This document shows positions 16,745 through 23,587 of a stretch of 64,000 nt of DNA, piece by piece. This DNA is from Deltaproteobacteria bacterium (GTDB taxonomy: Bacteria > Myxococcota > Kuafuiibacteriia > Kuafuiibacteriales > Kuafuiibacteriaceae): assembly GCA_016703535.1 (NCBI GenBank), contig JADJBV010000001.1:5632001-5696000 (forward strand). The letters are read 5' to 3'. The notes under the pieces were generated by a model. That model worked only from the letters and a program-made list of their open reading frames with translations. It did no database searches and was not told the origin of the DNA. Positions within the stretch are counted from its first letter, which is position 1, and every line of letters starts with the position of its first letter. Position numbers and translations under genes: made by a program.

Positions 16745-18251
16745 CGGCATACACATAGGCGTAGCACAATTTGACGCAGGCCTCGTCCGGATGTTGTTCG
16801 ATGGCCCGGTTGAGGCGCTGCACAAGGGCGCCCCGTTGTCCCACCCGCTCGACGGCCGACCCCCGCCAGTAGTCCACGAAGCCCAAATAGGCCTCGACGT
16901 CGCGGCGGGTCGGATCTTGCTTTTCGGCCCAGGCCAATAGGTACGCGGCGGTCCCGGTCCGACCTTCGGGCACGGCTCGGATGGCACGTTCGATGTTGTG
17001 GAGGGCCTCGAAGGCCAGCCGCTCTTTGGCCAATACCGCCGACTTTTCGACGGCCTCCACCAGCTGGGTGTAGTGGGGCCCCTGCTTGGGATCCCGCAAA
17101 CATCGGTAGGCGTCTTCCAACAGATCCCGGTGAGCCCGAGGACCGTAGCCGTTGCCCTCCTCTTCCAAGCGGCGCTGGAAAAACCGGTAGGCCCGATCGA
17201 GCTGCGCCAGATCGCTGCCGACCGCGGCCCGGAGGAGCTGAAAGTAGTTTTGCCCGCGCAGGGGCGTGAGCCGGTCCCGCACCTCTTGGTATTCGGCGTC
17301 GTGGGCGGAAGCCGGCACCGACACCTGGGCCACCGGCGTCGGGCCCGTTTTGTGTTTTTTGGCGGGCGGCTCGGGCGCGTCTTGCCGACGATGGATCAAG
17401 AGGCCCCCGGGCGGCTCTTTTGGTTCCTTCGAATCCGGTCGAGGTTGCTCCCGGGGCGCGGCCTCCTTCGCCACTTCTCGAAGGCGCTGAGGCTCACGAC
17501 GTTCGGCGGCTTCCCGGAGCTCGACCATGCCGGCCAACTTCAGCGCCAACAAGGCAGCCCCGCTGGTCTCCCGATCGAGGCCCGCATCGGCGAGCACCGC
17601 CAAAGAGAGGGTCCGCTCGGGTGCGGCGATCACCGCCTCCATCGCCACCCCCCAGCCGAAGGGATCCACACCTTGTGGATAAGTGGGGCCCAACTTGAAG
17701 TTGCTGCGTTCGTGGGCCTCGAGGAAGCGGTTGACCTGGTGGCGATCGCGCCCTTGTTTCAGCCCCCGATACACCACCGGCAAGAGCTCCAAGATCGCCA
17801 GGGCACAACGTTCGTCCCGTGGGGCGCCTTCGATGAACCGAAAACCCAGCTCGGAGAAATCGAAGAGCCGGATCAGCTGGGACCGGGCCAAGGCGCCCTC
17901 CAGAGCGTCGAGTTCGGCGGGCCCCAAGATCCGATGGTCGATCAACACCTGGGCCGGGCTGCGTTTGTTGATCTCGGCGCTGCGCTCCAGCTCTTTCGCC
18001 CGTTCGGTGCCGAGGAATCCGCGCTCCACCGCCAAGTGAATCAGGTTGAGGCCCGTGTCCGGGAGATCGACGCCGATGGGGACCCCGTCGTAGAAGAAGA
18101 TCCGATTGCGGGGCTCGGGGCGGAGCGCGAAGTCAACCCGACCGCTCAAGTTGGCCCGCAAGATCCCGAAGAGCAGCTCGGGCAACGGGATCTCCCGGAA
18201 GTTGGCGTCGACGGTACCCCCGGGGCGTACACTCTCGATCCTGGAGCCCAT
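16650..18251 (-). CDS. DUF4388 protein with C-terminal J-like helical domain
   Basis: 533 residues, predicted cytoplasmic. Residues about 15-110 fit the DUF4388 domain (FREIPLPELLFGILRANLSG, then RIFFYDGVPIGVDL), found in Myxococcota regulators and thought to mediate protein interactions. A basic, proline-rich linker covers about 250-320. Residues about 330-400 resemble a DnaJ-type helical hairpin (NYFQLLRAAVGSDLAQLDRA, ending YRCLRDP), but the HPD tripeptide needed to stimulate DnaK is missing. The rest is TPR-like helical repeats. In Myxococcota such proteins are linked to motility or signalling. It is part of the long minus-strand operon, 18 bases from the gene upstream. Confidence 0.7.
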   Translation of the reverse strand: MGSRIESVRPGGTVDANFREIPLPELLFGILRANLSGRVDFALRPEPRNRIFFYDGVPIGVDLPDTGLNLIHLAVERGFLGTERAKELERSAEINKRSPAQVLIDHRILGPAELDALEGALARSQLIRLFDFSELGFRFIEGAPRDERCALAILELLPVVYRGLKQGRDRHQVNRFLEAHERSNFKLGPTYPQGVDPFGWGVAMEAVIAAPERTLSLAVLADAGLDRETSGAALLALKLAGMVELREAAERREPQRLREVAKEAAPREQPRPDSKEPKEPPGGLLIHRRQDAPEPPAKKHKTGPTPVAQVSVPASAHDAEYQEVRDRLTPLRGQNYFQLLRAAVGSDLAQLDRAYRFFQRRLEEEGNGYGPRAHRDLLEDAYRCLRDPKQGPHYTQLVEAVEKSAVLAKERLAFEALHNIERAIRAVPEGRTGTAAYLLAWAEKQDPTRRDVEAYLGFVDYWRGSAVERVGQRGALVQRLNRAIEQHPDEACVKLCYAYVYADAHDQESALRLLAEADRPDHPLVARIRALPH

Positions 18252-18269
18252 GCGCCGCCCCAGTGTAAC

Positions 18270-19268
18270 TCAGCGCCGCCGCCGCGCCAGAGTCAGCCCC
18301 TTGGCCAGGGTGCGTAAGGTATGGCCATAAGCGCCCACCGCCGGCGCCGCCGCGTCGACCTCGGTGAAGGCGGTCAACCAAACCTCGGGATCTCCGCGGG
18401 CCAAGACCCCTTCGAGGGCGTAAAGGGCCAGGTCATCGATGCCGGTGGCCCGGGCCGCCGCGACGTCCTTCGCCAGCTCCGATGGATCGGCGTAGGCCGG
18501 CTCGTCCTGCAACTTGCCCGGCGAAACCAAACCCAAGGAGAGGCTGGCCCGGCCCGGTCCGAGGCGTTGGGCCAAGATCTTTCCCCCCTCGTAGAGTAGG
18601 CCCCGGGCCCGTTCGGGGTGACCGAAGGGGATGAGCGCGCTGATCAAGGTGGTGTACATCATCGGCGAGACCACCTGAAACTCGGGGTGGAAGACGGGGG
18701 TCCCGAAGAGGGCCTGGAGCGTCGAGCCCTTTCCCGCCAGGTCCAAGACCACCGGCGGCAAGACGGCGGCCAAGGTCTCGATCCCCTGAGCCTCGATGCT
18801 CCGAGCGATCCCGTGCAGCGCCCGCCCGGCCTCGGCCTGGCGAAGTTTTTGAGGAGCGGTGAGGGCCCGCCGCCCCTCGGCCCACAAGGTTCGGGCCGCC
18901 GACACACCCCCGTGCATCAACGGCTTCATGCGCTGCAGCGGCGGCTCGAGGTCGAAGGCCACCGTACGGGGACGAGCGCCGACCCGCTCCAGCTGTTGCA
19001 AGACAACTTGCACTCGCTCCTGGAACGCCGCGACGTTCTCCACCGACGGCCAATAGCCGTGGTGATCGGCGAGGAGCGGCCACACACCGAAGGGCCGCCC
19101 GGCCCGGGCCAAGGTGCCGAGGGCCTGCAGATAGGGTCCGTCGTCCCGCTCGGGCGGGAAGGCCAAGATCGGCTCGAGCTGAAAACGTTCGAGCAAAGCC
19201 ACGGTCGCCGGGGAGGCCAACTCCTCCGCCGGCAGGAGCTCACACCAGATGCGGCGTCGCCGGGTCAT
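18270..19268 (-). CDS. Uncharacterised protein, possible TIM-barrel hydrolase-like fold
   Basis: 332 residues from ATG 19268, which overlaps the phosphatase stop (ATGA). No named family recognised. Alternating short strands and helices such as RIWCELLPAEEL, FGVWPLLADHHGYWPS, RTVAFDLEPPLQRM and FQVVSPMMYTT resemble a glycoside-hydrolase-like barrel, with acidic residues at strand ends (FDLEPP). No signal peptide, so probably cytoplasmic. Its operon partners are a HAD phosphatase and a dehydrogenase. The fold suggestion is inference from the pattern of conserved-looking segments only. Confidence 0.55.
   Translation of the reverse strand: MTRRRRIWCELLPAEELASPATVALLERFQLEPILAFPPERDDGPYLQALGTLARAGRPFGVWPLLADHHGYWPSVENVAAFQERVQVVLQQLERVGARPRTVAFDLEPPLQRMKPLMHGGVSAARTLWAEGRRALTAPQKLRQAEAGRALHGIARSIEAQGIETLAAVLPPVVLDLAGKGSTLQALFGTPVFHPEFQVVSPMMYTTLISALIPFGHPERARGLLYEGGKILAQRLGPGRASLSLGLVSPGKLQDEPAYADPSELAKDVAAARATGIDDLALYALEGVLARGDPEVWLTAFTEVDAAAPAVGAYGHTLRTLAKGLTLARRRR
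18998..19011 (+). repeat. GCAAG-N4-CTTGC palindrome, copy 4
   Basis: GCAAGACAACTTGC followed by ACT, inside the barrel-like gene; read on the minus strand it encodes part of VQVVLQ. Consensus orientation (NCAA on plus strand). Confidence 0.6.
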
Positions 19269-19957
19269 GGCCGCTCGAGCGAAAGGGCCGCCCAAAGCGC
19301 CGGATCCCACATCGACTCGCACAACAGGTCGGGCTGGGACTGCCGCAGATCGTCGGGCACGCCGCTGCCGGCCAAGATCCCGATCGCGACCACGCCGGTG
19401 CGGCGGGCGGCCATCACGTCTTGTTCGGTGTCACCCAAGACGAAGATCTCCTGGGGGGTCGCGGCGGGGCGCCCCAATTGGGCCAACTCGGCCTGCCCGC
19501 GCCGAATGGCGTGGGCCACCAGCTCGGCCCGATCGCCGGCGTCCGAACCAAATCCGCCGAAGCGGAACTTCTGATCCAACCCCCCCGGGCGCAACTTGAG
19601 GCGCGCCCCGGCCTCGACGTTGCCGGTGGCCAGGCCCACCGCGTGCCGACCGGTCGCGACCAGGGCCGAGACCAACGCTTCGCCGCCGGGCAACACTTGG
19701 TAGCCACCTTGGGTCCGCTCCAGCTCCAGGGCCAAAAGCGCCAGGTAGCGGGCCAACACCGCCTCGGACTCGGCGGCGCTGGGGCTGTTGCCCCGGTGTT
19801 TTTGGAAGACCTGCTCCAGGATCTTGGGATCGGTCGCGCCGTGTAGACGCACCCCATCCATGGCGGCGGTGAAGCCGAACAGGTCGAAGAAGGCCTGGGC
19901 CAAGGCCCGGCGGCCAGCCCCCGCGGTCGACAGCAAGGTGCCGTCGATGTCGAACAA
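19265..19957 (-). CDS. HAD-superfamily phosphatase (phosphoglycolate phosphatase-like)
   Basis: About 230 residues. The HAD motifs are intact: FDIDGTLL at the very N-terminus with the two nucleophile-region Asp residues, a cap domain (about 20-85), motif II LATGNV near 110, a basic motif III region, and motif IV GDTEQDVMAA near 175. The frame shows FDIDGTLL directly after a TTG; in-frame codons upstream read KRTIV but offer no ATG/GTG, so TTG 19957 is used. It lies 13 bases after the dehydrogenase stop and overlaps the next start. Substrate unknown. Confidence 0.82.
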   Translation of the reverse strand: MFDIDGTLLSTAGAGRRALAQAFFDLFGFTAAMDGVRLHGATDPKILEQVFQKHRGNSPSAAESEAVLARYLALLALELERTQGGYQVLPGGEALVSALVATGRHAVGLATGNVEAGARLKLRPGGLDQKFRFGGFGSDAGDRAELVAHAIRRGQAELAQLGRPAATPQEIFVLGDTEQDVMAARRTGVVAIGILAGSGVPDDLRQSQPDLLCESMWDPALWAALSLERP

Positions 19958-19970
19958 GACGATCGTGCGC

Positions 19971-21221
19971 TTACCTCTTTTTGGCGGCGGTCTTCTTTTT
20001 GGCCGGGGCCCGTTTTTTCGGCGCCTTTTTGCCGGCTTTTGGCGACGAGCTGGGCCGTGGGGTCGGCGGCGCCGCGGTGGGGGGCATCGTCGGCATGGCG
20101 TCGGCCGGGATCGGCAAGTTGGTGATCTGGTCTTTGGCCTTGGCCTTGCTCGTCTTGACCGCTGAGGCCGGGAGTTCGGTGGTGGCCCGAGGCCGAGACG
20201 GGACCGAAGGCACCGGCGCCGGCTCTTCGGGTTGTTCGAGGGGCACGTCGAGGACCGTCCGCAAGCCAGGTTGCATGGTGACGATCACCGCGATCGCCGA
20301 CAACACCGCCGCCACCGTGCAGGTGTCGCCGGGGAGTTCACCTTCGAAGTGGATCGGCGGCTCACCGACGATGTCGATGGTGTCCCGGGCCCGCTCTTCG
20401 TCGAGGGCCATGGTCAACTCGAGGGTGATGATCTCCCGGCGGGCCCGATAACCCCGGGCGATCTGATAAAGGCCTCGGACCTGGCCCGAGGCGACCGGCC
20501 CGTGCACCGAAACCGTCGGTGAAGCGGCCAACACCGGCGAAAAAGCCTCGGAGGTCTTCTCGAGGGACAGGCCCAGGCCTTTGGCGATCAGCCGCAAAGA
20601 CGCCGACAAACCCGCGTGGCCGATTTCGCCGGCTTTCAAGGCCTCGGTGAAGCCGTGGGGGGTCATGCCCACGCCGATCTTGGCCTGGAGTTGGGCGCGC
20701 CGGGTGGTGGCGTTGACCACCCGGGTCACCCGAATTCGGCGGATGTTCCGGGTGACCTGGGCCAACATCACCGGCAGCCGATCCATGGCGAAGCCGGGGT
20801 TGACGCCGGTGGCCAAGACCACCACCCCCGCATCCCGGGCCCGCTCGTCGAAGCCAGGCTCGAGTTGGGCCAAGGCCATGTCGGCGTCGGCCAGGTTTTC
20901 GCAGGTGGTGACCACGTGGGCGCCGTGGGCGACGCAGACCTCCAAGGTCGGCGCCAATTTTTCGACGTCCGAGGTGGTGCAGACCACCGCAACCTCGGGG
21001 CGGGCCCGGGCCAACATGGCCTCGATGCTCTCGTCGATCGGGATGCCGAGCCGGCCTTCGCCGATGATCTCGCCGAGGTCGCGGCCGGCCTTCATTGGGT
21101 CGGCGTCGGCGGTCGCGACCAAGGTGACCCGGGGGTCCTCCAAGGCGGCCCGGGCGACCTCCTGGCCCACCCAGCCGAGCCCCACGATGCCTATCCGGAT
21201 CCGCTCCGCCAGCCTAGTCAC
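19971..21221 (-). CDS. Dihydrodipicolinate-reductase-like dehydrogenase with Lys-rich tail
   Basis: 416 residues from GTG 21221 (a longer frame to 21272 adds an unsupported leader). The N-terminus has a Rossmann fold with GIVGLGWVGQEVA near residue 12, then VAVVCTTSDVEKLAPT and HVVTTCENLAD, and ATGVNPGFAMDRLPV, resembling 2,4-diaminopentanoate dehydrogenase-type amine dehydrogenases. Residues about 17-330 form this enzyme. The last 90 residues are a Pro/Ala/Thr linker ending in a basic run with AKKKTAAKKR, like the tail of bacterial histone-H1/HU-type proteins. First gene of the long minus-strand operon. The substrate is unknown. Confidence 0.78.
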   Translation of the reverse strand: MTRLAERIRIGIVGLGWVGQEVARAALEDPRVTLVATADADPMKAGRDLGEIIGEGRLGIPIDESIEAMLARARPEVAVVCTTSDVEKLAPTLEVCVAHGAHVVTTCENLADADMALAQLEPGFDERARDAGVVVLATGVNPGFAMDRLPVMLAQVTRNIRRIRVTRVVNATTRRAQLQAKIGVGMTPHGFTEALKAGEIGHAGLSASLRLIAKGLGLSLEKTSEAFSPVLAASPTVSVHGPVASGQVRGLYQIARGYRARREIITLELTMALDEERARDTIDIVGEPPIHFEGELPGDTCTVAAVLSAIAVIVTMQPGLRTVLDVPLEQPEEPAPVPSVPSRPRATTELPASAVKTSKAKAKDQITNLPIPADAMPTMPPTAAPPTPRPSSSPKAGKKAPKKRAPAKKKTAAKKR

Positions 21222-21332
21222 GGCCGGGGAGGCTACTCCGGGTCGGGAACTGGCGCAAAGCACCGATCTCACCTGCTGAAAGGACCTGGCCAGGGACTTG
21301 ACCGGAGTCCCCGATCCGTCGAGCGTAGCCCC

Positions 21333-21527
21333 GTGCCGACCGCCCCTGGCAACGAACGACGGGTCGTCGTGTTCGGGGTCGCCCCAACCTCCCAGCTCTG
21401 GTTCGCGGTGTGCCTGGGTTTGGCGGGGGCCTTCTTTTTTGCCGCTGTTTTCCTGGGCCTGGGTGAGGTCCTCTACTCCACCAAACGCCTCCTGCTCGAG
21501 GCCATCTTCCGCGCGTCATCCCCGTGA
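21333..21527 (+). CDS. Small single-span membrane protein
   Basis: 64 residues from GTG 21333. One hydrophobic span at about residues 18-42 (LWFAVCLGLAGAFFFAAVFLG) and a short C-terminal amphipathic segment. The stop overlaps the GTG start of the next membrane gene by four bases (GTGA), which argues for a real, translationally coupled gene. Likely an accessory subunit of the membrane complex encoded downstream. No family recognised. Confidence 0.55.
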   Translation: MPTAPGNERRVVVFGVAPTSQLWFAVCLGLAGAFFFAAVFLGLGEVLYSTKRLLLEAIFRASSP

Positions 21528-22111
21528 GCCCACTCCTCCAGCTGCTGCTCGCGGCGAAACTTTCGCTGCTTTTGATCGCCGGGTGGACCTTTGGGGCCCT
21601 CCTGGCGGTGCTCCTGGCCGCCCGCCGGAGCCAGTCCCTCCAGGCCCAGTCGAGCCGTTTGTTGCTCCTGGCCCTCGAGGGGAAGGCGGACCAAGCCCGG
21701 ATCCAGGCCCGAAATGGGGGCCGGGCCCTGGCCCCTTTGCTCGAGGCCTTGGGGGGGGAGCTGGCGGTGCCGAGCCCTCGCCCCCTGCTCCAAGATCTCG
21801 GCTGGATCGTGCTCCTCTCCTTGGGGCCCATCGGCCTGCTGATCCGCGGGCTCTCCCAACTCCTGGCCCGAGACGGTGGTGACAAGACCCCCAGCGCCAC
21901 CGCCTTGTTGGTGGGCCTGTCGATCTTGTTGCCGGTGACCACCTTGGCTTCGGTGGCGATCGTGCAGCTTTCGCGGAAGACGGCTCGGGCCATGCGAGGG
22001 CACTGCATCTCCTTGTTGGCCAAGTCGGTGAAGATCGCGGTGGAAGCCGAGACCGCCGAGGCTCTGCGCCGCGGCGCCAACCCGCCGACCCGCGATCCGA
22101 GGGGCGCCTGA
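21524..22111 (+). CDS. Membrane protein, divergent MotA/TolQ/ExbB-like
   Basis: 195 residues. Three membrane spans at about residues 8-32, 90-108 and 125-147, with a cytoplasmic loop between the first two (RLLLLALEGKADQARIQARN, GGRALAPLLEALGG) and a C-terminal helix (HCISLLAKSVKIAVEAETAEALRRG). This topology, with small-residue-rich spans and a long cytoplasmic loop, matches proton-channel subunits of the ExbB/TolQ/MotA family, but sequence identity looks low. Overlaps its neighbours on both sides, so it acts with the next gene, which carries an ExbD-like domain. Assignment is inference from topology and context. Confidence 0.55.
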   Translation: MSPLLQLLLAAKLSLLLIAGWTFGALLAVLLAARRSQSLQAQSSRLLLLALEGKADQARIQARNGGRALAPLLEALGGELAVPSPRPLLQDLGWIVLLSLGPIGLLIRGLSQLLARDGGDKTPSATALLVGLSILLPVTTLASVAIVQLSRKTARAMRGHCISLLAKSVKIAVEAETAEALRRGANPPTRDPRGA

Positions 22112-23580
22112 TGACCGCCGTTTTGGTGTTGTTGGGCTTGGCCCTCGAGGCCCTCTTGGTCGCGGCGATCTTCGCGGCGGCCCGGAACGAACGGCTGCGC
22201 CTGGCTTCGCTGCTGAAGGCCGCGCCCGATCCGGGGGCCCTCAAAGAGGCGTTGGCCGCCTTGCCCGAGGCCGAACAGCAGATCGCCGGGCGCCTGGTCG
22301 AGGCCGCTCAAGGCAAGGGATCCATCGACGAAGTTCTGGTGCAGGCGGTGGTCGTGTCCACCACCGAAACCTTCGCGCCCCGGCTGCCGCTGCGGATCCT
22401 CTCGGCCGCGGGTTTGGTGTCGATGGCCTTCGCCCCGATGATCTACGGCGCCCTCCAGGCCGCCGGTGGCATCGCCGAAACCGCCGAGTTGACCCGGCGG
22501 GCCCACAAGGCCGCGGCCTACGTGGAATGGCAGACCCGGCTCGAGGGCCCGTTTTCAGCGCTGCGGGACGCTTGTCGTGGCACCGGACTTTTGTTGGTGG
22601 GCCTGGCGCTGTTGAGCGCTTTGGCCTGGTGGTTGCGTCGCCCCGAAGTGCGGGAGGCCCGCTTCGTCCGCGCCCTGTTGTTGTTGGCCTCCCGGCTGCG
22701 CCCGGGCCAACAACTGCCGGTGGGCGCTCGGCTGGCCGAGTTGATCGCGCCGGATCGAGGTTTGGGTCGGCCCATCGTCGCCAGCGTCTTGTGGGTCGCG
22801 AGCTGCACCTTGGGCTGGATGTTCCTCCAACAGACCGCCGAGGTCCGGGCCGCCAACGGCCACCAACCGACCTTCGACGTTTGGCCCGGCGAGCAGCGGC
22901 GGCCGATCACCCCCGGCCCCGATCTGACCCTCCCCAAAGCGCCGGCCGGAGCGCCCCTGGATGAACGTTCCCGGCCCACCTTGGAGATCGGTAAGGAGAG
23001 CGTGCGCCTGCAACAGGTCCCGTTGGCCGAGCTGTCGAGCGGCGCCTTGCCCGATCCCTGGGAGCCGGAGTTCGAAGGGCAACGGGCGCTGCTCAACCAA
23101 TATTCGCGGCCTCTGGAGGTGAATCTCCTGGCCGACGAAAACGCGACCTGGGCCACCGTCAAGACCGTGCTCAGCCGCCTGGTCACCACCCTCGAGGTGC
23201 AGCGGTATTATCTGGTGGTCGATCGCCGCGTGCGTTTTGGGACCAAGGAGGCGCATCTGCAAGGCGCCTTGCCACTCCAGTTGGGTCACCCGGACCGAGC
23301 CCCCGCGCTCCGTTTGGTGGTGTCTCCCCAAGGCGTGGCGATCGGCAACGAACCGTCGATCAACTTCGGGCGCCCCGAGTGGCCCTTGACCCTGAGGGAA
23401 CGCCTCCGCCGTGAGCCCGGCTTGATCGAAGAAGATCGGGGCCCCCTGGAGCTGGAGATCTTGCCGGGCAGCTCCTACCGCACCATCGTTTCAGTGTTGA
23501 CGGCGGCCGACTCGGCCTGCCTGGGCCAAAGTGACTGCGGCCTGCCAGGCCAAGGCTTCTCCTTCGTGATCCGCCCCTGA
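22111..23580 (+). CDS. ExbB-like membrane protein fused to an ExbD-like periplasmic domain
   Basis: 489 residues. The N-terminal half has spans at about residues 3-24, 95-118 and 158-175 with the ExbB/TolQ layout and a helical cytoplasmic loop (LKEALAALPEAEQQIAGRLV). A fourth span at about 212-235 leads to a periplasmic linker and, at about 335-400, a segment like the ExbD/TolR fold: LEVNLLADENATWATVKTVL. The C-terminus ends with CLGQSDCGLPGQGFSF. It looks like both halves of a TonB-type energy motor fused in one chain. Start ATG overlaps the upstream stop. No TonB gene lies nearby, so the driven machine is unknown. Confidence 0.55.
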   Translation: MTAVLVLLGLALEALLVAAIFAAARNERLRLASLLKAAPDPGALKEALAALPEAEQQIAGRLVEAAQGKGSIDEVLVQAVVVSTTETFAPRLPLRILSAAGLVSMAFAPMIYGALQAAGGIAETAELTRRAHKAAAYVEWQTRLEGPFSALRDACRGTGLLLVGLALLSALAWWLRRPEVREARFVRALLLLASRLRPGQQLPVGARLAELIAPDRGLGRPIVASVLWVASCTLGWMFLQQTAEVRAANGHQPTFDVWPGEQRRPITPGPDLTLPKAPAGAPLDERSRPTLEIGKESVRLQQVPLAELSSGALPDPWEPEFEGQRALLNQYSRPLEVNLLADENATWATVKTVLSRLVTTLEVQRYYLVVDRRVRFGTKEAHLQGALPLQLGHPDRAPALRLVVSPQGVAIGNEPSINFGRPEWPLTLRERLRREPGLIEEDRGPLELEILPGSSYRTIVSVLTAADSACLGQSDCGLPGQGFSFVIRP

Positions 23581-23587
23581 ACCCCTA

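Noticed and set aside
20266..20279. GCAAGCCAGGTTGC as a tenth palindrome
   Set aside because: Right arm has G for C (one mismatch) and the centre does not fit; recorded as a near match only.
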